A stretch of DNA of 64,000 bases from Rutpela maculata (lineage: Eukaryota; Arthropoda; Insecta; Coleoptera; Cerambycidae): NCBI GenBank assembly GCA_936432065.2, contig OW386289.2, positions 34,155,372 to 34,219,371 on the forward strand, given 5' to 3'. The notes under the pieces were generated by a model. It saw only the letters and a list, made by a program, of their open reading frames with translations, was not told where the DNA came from and did not search any database. Positions 22,440-33,425 of the stretch are shown here, piece after piece. Both the position numbers and the translations under genes were made by a program. Position 1 is the first letter of the stretch. The number at the start of each line of letters is the position of its first letter.

Positions 22440-23935
22440 GTTAATTTATTTATATGTTTTAAGTGCCACCCCCTTTGAGGGGGTGGCACTTAAAAATATA
22501 TATGAAGTACAATCATATTTTAAGAAGAAAATGTTCTATGCAATTTTTCGCATAAATTAATAGTTTTTAAGTTATAACGACTTCAAAATTGCGATTTTAG
22601 CTTAAAAAAAGGTATTTCTAAACGGCTTTCGTCAAGTATCTCAAAAAGTATTACTTTATCGAAAAAATATTATAGACCAATTACAGAAAGTACAAACTGG
22701 GAATTAATTATATTTTTTGTTTATTGATATATTGATATTTAGGATTAATATCTTCGGAGATATTTAAGTTTACATTTGGCATCCAAGTGTTCATAAGATA
22801 ACTATTTAGAGTGAGAGTTAAATATCTCAGAAACTGTGACACCTACGCCAAGGATACTAATAGTTACAATAATAGGTTATTAATTAAGCTCTTAACTATT
22901 TTTTTATTTGTTTATGTAGCATAAAAAACAAAGAAGTTATGACCGAAGCAATATCCGTCTACACATTATTTTAATAACAACGTCGCCATTTTGTTACTGT
23001 AATTAGCCAGTAATTAAAAAAAAAAATTCAAACACGGTTTCTCATTAATATACAGCATGACGTAGATGCTCAAATTTTTTGGTTCGTATACAGCACTTGC
23101 TTTACAAAAAATACAGTTTAAACTATAAAGGTATTTTCGATAAAACGTATTTTTTTTTCCTATTTCAAATATCTCAATAAATATTAGTTTTGTTCAAAAA
23201 TGTGTAGAGACCAATAATAAGCTCATAAACCAATAATGAATTTCGCTTGTTTATTTATTTACATAGATTTAATAGTTTCGGAGATATGAGTTTACAAATG
23301 GCATCCGAACGTTCATAAGACGAAAAATGCAGTTTAAATGTTAAATATCTCAGAAATTGCGACGCATGCTAAGAAAGGAAATTAAAGACAATTAATTGCG
23401 CTTTCAAATTATTTTTTACTCGTTTTGTTACTCTAATTAGCCAATAATTTAAAAAAAATATCTCAAATACAGTTTTTCGTTAAAATGTAGCATTACCTAA
23501 ATACTCAAATTCTTTTTTGCTCATTTAAAGCACTTGCTTTAGAAAAGAATGCATTTTAAACGTTAAAGGTAATTTCGAAACCCTTGGATACCAAATATAA
23601 ACTTAAATATTTCCGAAATTATTAATCCTACATCAATAAACAAAAAATATAATTAATTTCCAGTTTGTAGGGTGCTTTCTGTAATTGGTCTATAACATTT
23701 TCTCGATAAAGTAATACTTTTCGAGATACTTGACGAAAGCCGTTTGAAAATACCTTTTTTAAAAGCTTTTATTTTAAGCTAAAATCGCAATTTTGAAGTC
23801 GTTATAACTTAAAAACTATCAATTTATGTGAAAAATTACATGGAACCTTTTCTTCTCAAAATTTGATTCTATTTCAGCTCCAATAAATATATATATTTTT
23901 TAAGTGCCACCACCTGAGAGGAGGTGGCACATTTT
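22440..23935. repeat. Palindromic unit bounded by AAGTGCCACC hairpins
   Basis: Arms mirror one another: GTTATAACGACTTCAAAATT (22571) and its complement (23791), TAATTGGTCTATAA blocks, AAACAAAAAATATAATTAAT, and TTGGCATCCAAG/CTTGGATACCAAA. At each outer end is a small hairpin: 22459-22497 (stem TTTTAAGTGCCACCCCCT) and 23899-23928 (AAGTGCCACC ... GGTGGCAC). Confidence 0.75.
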
Positions 23936-24615
23936 TTATGAATGATATCTAATTTTTTAGATGACAGTTAGCAACTCCACCCCAACCTAGAATGCCATAT
24001 ATTAATCTAGATTCAACTAACGCTACTTCTACGCGACAAAACTGACCAAACCTGCATGCGAGGTGTATTAATTGCGTCCCAATGTCGCGTTTAGCGCTGA
24101 TAAAAAAAATCGCTGTTGCCAAACGGTACACTTTAGGAAAAAACAAATTTTTTCAAAAACTTTTGTGATTATTGGGCTTTATTTTCTTCACTGCATGTAT
24201 CCAAATATTTTCAAAAATAAAAAAGTTTATCGATTGGTGAAGATTTCAATACACAAAATATGTATTTTTAGTTTATTTGATTTTTAGAGAAATGAAAGTG
24301 CGAATTGTGCCTAAACCGTTTATATTGGTAAAAGCGCTACAGTGTGTGCTTTAATTTGACACAAAACAAATTTCGGTACCTTTAATAGTTTTAAAGATAT
24401 GGCGGTGGAAACAAAAAAAAAAACAATTTTCTTTAAAAATACATTTTTTTCACTTTTTATGGATTTAAAAAGTTCGAGACCACAAAAAAATGTCGTAAAA
24501 TATGATTTCATATGCCCGGTGACATACTCAAAGGAAGGATATGTTTGACCTGGTTCTACGCCCCAAAAAATAAAAACGACACGATAGACTTGCGAAATCG
24601 CTGCTCTATATATAA

Positions 24616-24652
24616 TGTTCTATTCTATGTGTCTATTGTAAAGGTAATAATT
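24616..24652 (+). pseudogene. Subfamily B gene, second part
   Basis: Continues the Cys-rich tail in frame (CSILCVYCKGN) between the 21125-24563 palindrome and the DUF7869-gene element. The matching part of the 33873-34577 copy reads CSIMCAVCNGNAC. Confidence 0.7.
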
Positions 24653-26956
24653 GAAGAGCTAAGTGGATAAAGGTGTTGTCACAAAAACACGTTATTGAGT
24701 AATTTAACTCGAAAGTTTTTAGGCGAGAACTTTTTTATTATAATGACTATATAGCTTGCATTTTGCGATATTGACATTTGATGTACTTTTCAGAGAAAAA
24801 TAACTAAAGTTGTCAGTTGTCATTATTTTCGAAAATTTTAAAAAATTAATGTACATAACACCTTTATCCGTTCATAAGTTTCTCTGAAGTGAATAAGGAA
24901 TTAGTGAATAAAAGTGTTAAGAAATTAAACATATTTTATTATTATTAAAACATTGTACAATTTTTAGGTAGTCGGACAGTTCTCCGGTTTTGAGTCACAG
25001 TTTGGTCATTTCCAAGTATGTTGTGATAATACGGCCTTACCATTCATTTATGAATGGTAATTGTTCTTTAAGATTGGCCAGTTTTCCTACACTTAGGCTG
25101 CCCTTGTTTTCATTAAACACCGTTAGAGCAATGCAGTCGAAATTTATTTTATGCATATTCCTTTTCTTTAAAATATCGACTTTGTAAAATGAAGTCATTT
25201 CATCTAGTGATGTAATAGTAGCACCCATAGGTGCCATTTTATACCGTCGTGAAAATAAACCTTTTCATTGTTCAAGTTTTTCTTCCTGTTGTACAAATTG
25301 AGTTTTGAGGCAATTCCATCAATATCCTTGAAATGATTCTTCATATCTATGACAACGGCGTCTTTGGGAGTTCTTAAAATTTCTCGATACTGGTCCGGAA
25401 CGTAGATGTTTTGATGTTTCCTTAACATTTTCTCGACTCTGCCAAAGTCTCTGTCTGAATCTAAATATGAATGTCCCACCTCCGAAAATTTATGATCGAT
25501 AACTTTAAATTCTCTCTTTAAAATCAACAACTGGTAAAGTGTAATGATATTGAAGTTTTTATTTTGTCCACCACAGGAGTCGGGCCATATTATAATGTGA
25601 TCGATCTTTTCTTGGAAATATGCATTGTAAATTTGTGAAAAGGTATGTAAGCAACTAGCAATTTCTAGGCTTTCACGGCTGGCCATATCTTCAGTCCATG
25701 TGAAAAAGAACGTTTTTTTTTCAGTATTCCTCAATGTATGTATGCCAAGGTTGTAAAACCACATTTGACGAAGGTAAAATGCTTTCGATGTACTTAATTT
25801 TGGCAGCGGCATGGTTTGCTGAAGATCTAAAGTAAAAAAGCAAATCGTTCTATCTACTGTAACTTTTGCTCCGTCACGCTTTTGTTGTTCGAAAGCTAGT
25901 TTGTAATTTTCTCCGTATTCTTCAGTATTATTTATTTTATTTTTTTAAATTTTTTTAACCCAATAGATGTAAGCATAGCGAACCTGTAATTCTTAAACGA
26001 TAACCTTACAAACCCAAATGACCTTTGACTCGATTGGAGTAATTATCATACTTATTATTTTTTCCGCAAGAATTTCGGAATTCGCCAGATTTGCCTTAAA
26101 CAATTTAATGCTCTTTCAAAATATTGGGTGGGCAGAAGCCATACCAGATATCAGTTTTGCTCTTGTCATAAAAATTTCTACGGTCCAGCCCTCTTCTACT
26201 TGTCAGCATAAAAATGTTTGTACAAAAATCAACACCGCAAAGCGTCACTTTCCAGTATTTCTGATTTACAGACTAATTTGCTAGAATACTTTGGTAAATT
26301 CGTATTTTATTATTGCATTTTATATTGATAATGTTTTGTTTTTAAAACATGATTTAAACTTGCCTGGGAAGAAATTGCCACTATGTGACTGATTTCTGCT
26401 GAATTGCCAAAAGGTATAAATGTGTTTACAGCAATTAGATACTCAAGTACCATCTCGACTCTTGTACCATCTCATACCATTTCGAAATTGAACGAAATGA
26501 ATATATGGATTAAAACACTATAAGCACTATTTCCAAATATCAGCCAATTTATAAACATCTTACATGATTCATGAAATCGTTTATTCATTGCCATTTGTAA
26601 TATCAGTTTACTACGACTGGCCATTTTCTACAATAATAGTGAGAAACACTTAACACAACTTGTCACATTACTGTCAATATAACATAACTTTAAAAGCAAA
26701 GTGTTTTCGATTAAAACAATTTAATATTGCACAGTAATGGATAAAGGTGGTATGTGATCATGACACCTTTATCCATTAAATTATATAAAAACCCTATGTA
26801 CATAACACATTTTTCAAACATTAAAACGCATTTAGGAAAGGTTTATTATCCCAAAAACTTATTGAAATGATAGATTATAAGTTAAAATAGTTGTCTGTGT
26901 AGAAATCTCAAAATTTTCAAAAATGTCACATAACACCTTTATCCACTTAGCTCTTC
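24653..26956 (-). mobile_element. DUF7869-gene TIR element with AATT target duplication
   Basis: Ends GAAGAGCTAAGTGGATAAAG and CTTTATCCACTTAGCTCTTC are perfect inverted repeats, flanked by AATT at 24649-24652 and 26957-26960. Subterminal copies of ACACCTTTATCC(A/G)TT occur again near 24862, 26743 and 26765. The host reading frame around it is restored only if one AATT is removed, which confirms a 4-bp duplication. The gene inside runs on the minus strand. A 4-bp duplication would fit Sola-type elements; this is inference. Confidence 0.85.
25037..25930 (-). pseudogene. DUF7869-like transposon protein, one frameshift
   Basis: On the minus strand, from about 25930: VDRTICFFTLDLQQTMPLPKL, then SKAFYLRQMWFYNLGIH, TWTEDMASRESLEIASCL, IIIWPDSCGGQNKN, and KVIDHKFSEVGHSYLDSDRDFG, RVEK. 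These blocks in this order define the DUF7869-type domain seen in many unnamed arthropod proteins. The conserved Asp residues of DSCGGQN and SDRDFG and the Glu of RVEK look like an RNase H-fold DDE/D triad, though I cannot prove it. Near 25220 a one-base shift moves from DGIKW into a second frame (ATITSLDEMTSFYK to 25037), which supplies the usual C-terminus. The upstream part of the protein, usually a Cys-rich region, is not clear. Confidence 0.75.
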
Positions 26957-26960
26957 AATT

Positions 26961-27072
26961 GTGCCAATGCTTCCTCTACCTTTAATGAATCGGCTATCGA
27001 TGAGGAATGCGGTGAAATTATGGCATATGATGGTAATGAAACTAATACAGTATATTTCATTCCGTTTCGATG
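26961..27072 (+). pseudogene. Subfamily B gene, last part
   Basis: Resumes exactly after the AATT duplication, completing the Cys codon and reading CANASSTFNESAIDEECGEI to the TGA at 27070-27072. An acidic tail after the Cys-rich domain is also present in the 34233-34577 piece. Its end overlaps the right terminal inverted repeat of the host element. Confidence 0.65.
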
Positions 27073-28170
27073 AAAATTGGGTGAAAAAAAGGAGGGTCAA
27101 AGAAAATACATTTTTAAAAATTGTAAAAATGCACTTTTTTGAAAATAAAAAAAACGCACTTTTTTGAAAATAAAAAAAAAATCAACTCTATCTCCTAAAA
27201 GTACATAAAATAACGTACAATCGAAAAAAAGTGAGGTACAATGCCTCCTTGATAATGGGCTCATTTAGCACTTTTTTTTTATTTGATTATCGGAAAGATC
27301 TTGAAATTCTAAAACCCTGTGCAAAAAACTAGAATTTTGTGAATCGTCTAAAAAAAATTATAAACATGGACCGCACCCGCCTTGTCGAATCTCGGCCGAG
27401 ACGTCACTTAATAGGAATCCGCTAGTCGCACAGAGAAAGACTCGACGATCTCAAGCGTGTCTCAAGCGGAATGCACGAGCTTTCATATGTGCGCGACCGT
27501 TTTGTTTCCTATCCTCTGACGTCACGATGTTGGTCGCACCGTGCTTTCAATTCCCTCTTTAGAGTCGTATATTTCGAGAACCACATATCGGATTCATCTG
27601 AAATTTTCAACATTGCCTAATTTTAAATAATACTTTTATTTCATACTGTCCGCACGGAAAAAAATAAATTCTTGTTTTAAAAATAAAACATTTAATTTTA
27701 ATGCATCGCACGTTTATATATACGCAAGAATATATTTTCTTCATCCAAGAAAATAATTTATTTGATTTAATTTCTGTCCGTGAATAAATACCATTTAATT
27801 CAAATATATGAAATAATTGTGATTAATGTCACTATATTTTAAAATCAAATCACCTTTTTTTCTTAATATCAGAATATGCGAATATTTAATAGAAGAATGT
27901 TACGTAATTGTAATAAACTTTTAAAGTTTTAGATAAAAACTAGAACAGTTTTGTTTTAACAATATATTGTTTCATATTTAATTACGTATAGTTTTACCGT
28001 TAATAAAAAGTTTTAAGATAAATCTGTGGTATCTCTATCTTCAGAGTATTATAGAATTAATATAATGAAACCTATTTATCGCGAGATTTTACATTTTTTA
28101 ACTTCAAACCAATACGTTTTGAATTAATAATAAGCATATATTTGACCTAATCAGTGATAAAGGTTTAATT

Positions 28171-28382
28171 AAAGGGATCTACAAATGACCCAACCAACCA
28201 ACCTTTTCGGTACACTTTGAAAATTGCCATGGAAACTCGTAAAAGCAAGCTGGTCAGCTGAAATTCCAGCGACTTCAAAGCGTACCGACAATGTTGGTCC
28301 GCCAATTTTACGAGTTCGCATGGCAATCTTCAAAGTGTACCGAGAAGGTCAGTTGGTTGGTTGGATCGTCTGTAGATCTCTT
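28171..28382. repeat. 212-bp imperfect palindrome
   Basis: AAGGGATCTACAAATGA, CCAACCAACCAA, TCGGTACACTTTGAA, TTGCCATG and AACTCGTAAAA are mirrored on the right side as TTTTACGAGTT, CATGGCAA, TTCAAAGTGTACCGA, TTGGTTGGTTGG and GTAGATCTCTT. Confidence 0.8.
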
Positions 28383-28950
28383 AAAGATTATCATAAGTTA
28401 TGGGACTGTATTTTTTATTCCGATTAAAGCACGATTAACTATACCACATTCGCATTTCATATTAATGATGTAAACAAATAATCAACGCATGCTATCATTA
28501 GTATTGGTCGATCGGCCATAAACTCCGTTGATATTTGTGTAAGTATATACATCAGTAATATGAAATGTGATTACAGTACATCAGTCAGATAATAGGAAGT
28601 AAGTAAAGGTGTATAATATGCACACGACGTTCACAGTAAATAACAACTAACAACAGAACAAGTTAACAAGTTTCGACACTACAGCTTACCTACCTGCCAC
28701 CTTCTTTGCCAGCGACGCGACCGATAAGGGTGCGCGATAAATGTAATGGATGTTGAAACGAAAACTAATATAATATAATATTAAATTTAATAATATTCTG
28801 TCAAGAAAATTACATTTTAATTGATATATCTACATTTCCCTTAATAATATAAATATAGTTGAAATAAGTATTACATAGATTTGTTTCAAGGTACGAAGGT
28901 TTTAAAACAAAAATAACATAATATACGGAGTAAGAAAATGTATGAAATTT

Positions 28951-29275
28951 AATATTTAAAACTATTAAACATTTCGCCTAATCGTAATATATTCGCAAAC
29001 AATATATATTTCAAGAAAAATATTAGATTATAACACACTTTTCACTAAGTTTCACAAAAATGTAAACATTTAATAAATATAGATTTGCGAAAACTATTTA
29101 ATTACATCATAGTTAATGTATAAAATATTAATATTTAAAACTATGAAACATTTTCCATAATCGTAATATATTCACAAATAATATATATCCCAAGAAAAAT
29201 ATTAGATTACAATAAACTTTTCACTAAGTTTCACAAAAATGTATACATTTACATTTAATAAATATAGATTTGTGT
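28951..29275 (+). repeat. Tandem duplication, period about 179 bp
   Basis: AATATTTAAAACTAT, AATCGTAATATATTC, AAGAAAAATATTAGATTA and CTTTTCACTAAGTTTCACAA occur in order at 28951 and again at 29130. Confidence 0.8.
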
Positions 29276-30114
29276 TAACCATTTCATTTTAAAACTTTCG
29301 ACTTATTTGTATCAAATACTTTTTTTTTTGCGTGCGGTAAATGACCATTTCCCGGACTCATTTACGGCCGGTAAATCGAACATTACAGTATCTGATACCG
29401 TAATGTGTTACTTGCTAACATTACGGTATCTGATACTGTAATGTGTTACCTAGCAACACTATCATATTATTGTTATTAGTAAGCAAGTTTTGACTTTTTC
29501 ACCTAAAAATTTAAGAAATAAAATATTTAAATACACAGTTTTAGCAATTATTTAATACATGAAAAGTTTATTTTTAAACTAACTACAGCAATTATTTATT
29601 AACACTGTTTTCAAATGCTTTTCAAATTCTTTCAGAACTTCTCTCCTTAATGGTGAATATGTGGAACGAAAATCGTCGACGATCAAATGTTTATGTTTCA
29701 TATAATAGATATACTTAATTCCTTAAGACAATTCGATTTTTCGTCTTGTTTGACAGAAAGTTCTAAAAGAGCCTCTTGAATTTTCCCGAACAACATTTTA
29801 TCATCCGCTTCTAAAGTACAATTACAAAGTAAGTCATTTCAGTACCTACGTTAAATGACGATGACAGTTATTAAGATCACGAAATCAAAATCAAAATGTG
29901 CAAACTGAGTATACCTTTTTGCCATATTGTTGAAAAACGGAATATAATAATATCTATTAATAGGTTATTCAATATTTATAACAAAAATAACTGTCATAAT
30001 TCAAAGAAACACATAATAATGGAGTCATGGCCAACTATAAAAATGTGTCCCAAGAAGGATTTTATTGAAGAAAATCATTAATCGCTATATAGCGGTTTTT
30101 TTACTGTAAAATAT

Positions 30115-30395
30115 ACTTTCTACCAACTTTAGTAAATGAAGAATGTTACATAACTATAGATTAGGCTTCAACTTACAAAATTTATAATATTTTGCTTAAC
30201 TAAAGTTAGTAATTTTTATTTTATTTGAACTTATATTAATTAATATTGATACTATTGCGAAGTAAGCACTTTCTACCAACTTTAGTAAATAAAGAATGTT
30301 AAATAACTACAGATTAGGTTTCTACTTAAAAATTTTTTAATATTTTGCTTAACTAAAATTAGTAATTTTTATTTTATTTTGATTAAATAAAGCTC
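30115..30395 (+). repeat. Tandem duplication, period about 153 bp
   Basis: ACTTTCTACCAACTTTAGTA, AGATTAGG and AATATTTTGCTTAACTAAA blocks repeat in order at 30115 and 30268. Confidence 0.8.
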
Positions 30396-30895
30396 TCTAG
30401 TTCTAAAGTTTATTTGGAGCCAATATACAGATTATTTAAATTACACTAAATATAAAATACAAAACAATGCAGAAATTATGGTTTTATTTAGTTGACAGTG
30501 ACAAGCTAAAGACAATCATAATTAGCTATGGAAAACAATGGCTATAACATCGTTACGGTGATGCGATTGTTAGATTACGAACTAATATTTTTCAAATTTC
30601 AATAATTATAGCTTTTTATTCATTTTAAAAAGGATTTACCGGACAGTATGAAATAAAATATTATACGATACACGTCCGGTAGGTTCCATTACAGTACTCG
30701 TACTGTAATAAGTCACCTACCGGACTTATAACGTAAATTACTATATGCACAAGAAGTAACAACTACTAAATAAAATTAATTAAATGAGCCCATTGACGAA
30801 GAATTAAAAATTTTATTTCGTCCATCTTTGACCGTTCTATTTCTCATACGGTTGAATTTGATCATAAATGAGTATTATTTTTGCCAACTTTGGTG

Positions 30896-31415
30896 GCAAA
30901 AATAGGTCTGTCTGTCTGTATGTCTAACTTTTTTTGTGCGCACGATTCTCTGAAACCGTTTAAGATATTGACATGACATTTGGTACACATGTATTTTAAC
31001 GTGATCCGTTGGAGGGTTGGGGGGCAAATTAGAGTAAATGGGGGGTAAAGAGATGATAAATCAAGCAGGTAAGAGTTTATAAAATTGGTATTTAGTGTAT
31101 ACAAGAGAAGCCATAAGGTCTCAAACATTTTTTTGGCATTAGCCATCTTTAAAGGGGGTGAAAAATTTTTTTGATGTACCTAGTGTGTGTACAAGAACCA
31201 AAAATTTCAAAATATTTTTTTGTTTCATCCACCCCCACCCCACTACCGATGTGGGATATCGTTTTACGGGTTTTTGGGGTAGATGTTTTCAAATATTATA
31301 TTATTAAAGTTCCATAAACAATTATTCTCACATACAAATTTTTTTCGTTGTGAGAGACTTGAATTGGAATGTGGAAGTAGTGATTCCTTGGGCAGCGGGT
31401 TTTTAAGATATGATT
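30896..31415 (+). repeat. Unnamed dispersed repeat, copy 3
   Basis: Begins with a TCTG run (TCTGTCTGTCTGTATGTC), then GTGCGCACGATTCTCTGAAA, TTTAGTGTATACAAGAGAAG, and ends with GTGGAAGTAGTGATTCCTTG, GGCAGCGG. Same family as 13850-14290 and 14400-14740. It abuts the right end of the 16077-30895 element. Confidence 0.65.
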
Positions 31416-33425
31416 TGAAAATTACTAATCTTGATAAGACAAATTATTGAAATTTTGAACTCAAAATATTGTGGTCAAATCTGTCAAATGTTTTAGTGAA
31501 GTTTTTTTTTACCATTATTCTGGGAAACTCTGTGTATAAAATTTTCTTATATTTATTGTCCTTACAATCTTCTTTATTTGTTTTTTATGCGAAGTTTTCC
31601 GGGATGAGTTTTAGTTTTATAATTGGCGCCGCTACGAGGAGATTTTATAAATATACATGAGAAAATCTAATGAAAAGTGTAGCCTAATATTAAAATTCTG
31701 GGTCTGCAGCTCTTGATTTATAGTATCGCAGTCTTGATGGTTTGCAGTTGGAATATTAAACACTTGACAAAAGGCAACTGTTTGGTTTTCTTTGCAATAT
31801 ACATAATAAAAGTTTTGAACGATTCGCGCGTTCGATAAATCAATTCACAGAATAACATAACTCCATTAACAAGAATATCACCGTTTATTATTATACTAAC
31901 TATTTTTGGTAACGACCTATATTTCTTTTTAGTATGCGTATTCAAGATGAGGTGACTTTAAAAAAAATAAGATTTTTCTTGATATGTGTACGGAATCAAC
32001 ATTATAGAAGAAAATCGGGTTTTTAAAATTATTTGTTTCTAATTTTACGGAAACAAAAGAGGCGCTAGTGATGATTTACGCAAAAACGACATACAAAATT
32101 ATAAGTTCTTTGGTAATAGGGCCGTTTCTAGAGATTTGGCAGTTGGTGTGCAAAATCTAAAATGCCGCCTCCCACTTCAAAAATTAGTGAGCGGAGGGGA
32201 GAAATCTCAAAAAAAATTTTTCACCAAATCTAAAATGCCGCCTCGTACTTTAAAATTGATGAGTTGATGAGCGGGGGAGGAGAAATCTCAAAAAAAAATT
32301 TCCACCAAAATAAAAACTGATGAGCGGGGGGGCGATCTCAAAACGTCGCCCCAAAAATTGACGAAGGTGTTCTGTGCACACCTCGCACACCTAGTCAACT
32401 ACTGTTTGGTAAACTTAATTTTTAGTTATTTTCAAATTGGCAAACGATACTGCAGTATTAAACATTACTTTTAAAAAGCTTTTTTAAAAAAAATCATAGT
32501 AAAAATTACACAGAGTGTTAAATGTAACTGTGTCATCTCCATATACTTTAATTATAAAAACACAACAAATGAACAGTTTTGGTGCCCCAAGTATTATATT
32601 GTGTTTGTTCCACCAAGTTTTAGCATCATCCTATTGACAAAGTACGATGGTATCTTTTTTGTACATGAAATACGTACAAAGTAATAACGTTCGTACAAAT
32701 CCGTCCGAGTCTGCCCCCCATAATTGTAAAATTGCAACGCGACATACGAGCTTGTGGTATCTAAAATGAAATAATTGCTTGATCGCCAGTTAGACAACTA
32801 TTTATGCAAGCTGGAACATTCTCAGTTGCATAGTAACTCAATCCCTTCTGGATCTTTCAAGCTCATCAAATTCCTTGATTTTTGTAGTATTTTTTTTTGT
32901 GGTACTGGGAGATAGATTTTTACTGAAAGATACGAATTTCATAAAATTAAAAACACCTTCGTGTTGCAACATTTAATTAATTAATGTGAACTCACTGCTT
33001 AATGAACCCTTTGGGCCAGCAGTAAGAAAATTCTTTTTAAGATTTTGGCTTATTGGTGCCTGGTCATTATTTTAGTATGTTCCTTAATAAATCGCCATCC
33101 AAAGTTTTATTGATTAAGTAAGCCAACCCAGCCCCCAATAAGTTGCTACGAGACAAGCTCTGATGATAAGTGATGGAGTAAATGAAAGATTGGTGGGGGC
33201 GTGGACAGGGATTTGAAAAATTTTTTTTTCCTGGCATTCGAATAATTTTGTTGAATGTTGTTACCAATAAAAATAGTTGTTTTCAGTTGATTTTAATAAT
33301 AATAACACAGCCACAAAAAAAAGTGGTATGGTCCGCAGTGTATCCTTATGTATTTGGACCCTCTGAAATCGAATCCGCAATCAAAATTGTCACATTGGCT
33401 CGTTTTTCACCCTAACTTCAATGCT
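31416..33425. other. Unassigned intergenic or intronic DNA
   Basis: The only structure I see is a short tandem array (32145-32345). Open frames here are short and have no family signature. Confidence 0.4.
32145..32345 (+). repeat. Tandem repeat of about 70 bp, three diverged copies
   Basis: Each copy has AAAATCTAAAATGCCGCCTC or a decayed version, then TTAAAATT, TGAGCGG(A/G)GG and GAAATCTCAAAAAA. Confidence 0.75.

Larger units (their letters stand above)
21125..24563. mobile_element. Large palindromic element inserted in the subfamily B gene
   Basis: Outer ends GGCGTAGAACCA...TGGTTCTACGCC are inverted. The arms continue with ATTTTACGACATTTTT...GGTGGTCGAGAACTTTTT on the left and complementary sequence at 24440-24510 on the right. 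The interior contains three further palindromic units (21455-21596, 21593-21923, 22440-23935). No gene seen. Confidence 0.75.
27257..30791. mobile_element. 3.5-kb TIR element (GGGCTCATTTA ends)
   Basis: GGGCTCATTTA at 27257 and TAAATGAGCCC at 30781-30791 are inverted. A second inverted pair lies inside, ATTTCATACTGTCCG (27642) and CGGACAGTATGAAAT (30640). It interrupts the right arm of the 16077-30895 element at GATAAT|GACGAAG, as shown by the intact left-arm copy at 16190-16203. No coding region is recognised in the whole 3.5 kb. Confidence 0.7.
16077..30895 (+). mobile_element. TIR element carrying the XPG/PIN-like subfamily B gene, heavily invaded
   Basis: Outer ends CACCAAAGTTGGCAAA (16077) and its complement ending at 30895 continue inward as one inverted repeat interrupted by insertions. 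Left arm: 16077-16267 then 17396 to about 17475. Right arm: about 27090-27256 then 30792-30895. Rejoining the arms restores matched order (GAACGGTCAAAGATGG, TTCGTCATTATCAAGGAGG, ATTTTATGTACTTTTAGG, then the TTTTCAAAAAAGTGC block). Subtracting the six clear insertions leaves about 1.6 kb, enough for the relic gene at 20560-27072. 'Academ-like' is my best guess at superfamily because Academ elements can carry XPG-like nucleases; this is inference. Confidence 0.7.
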
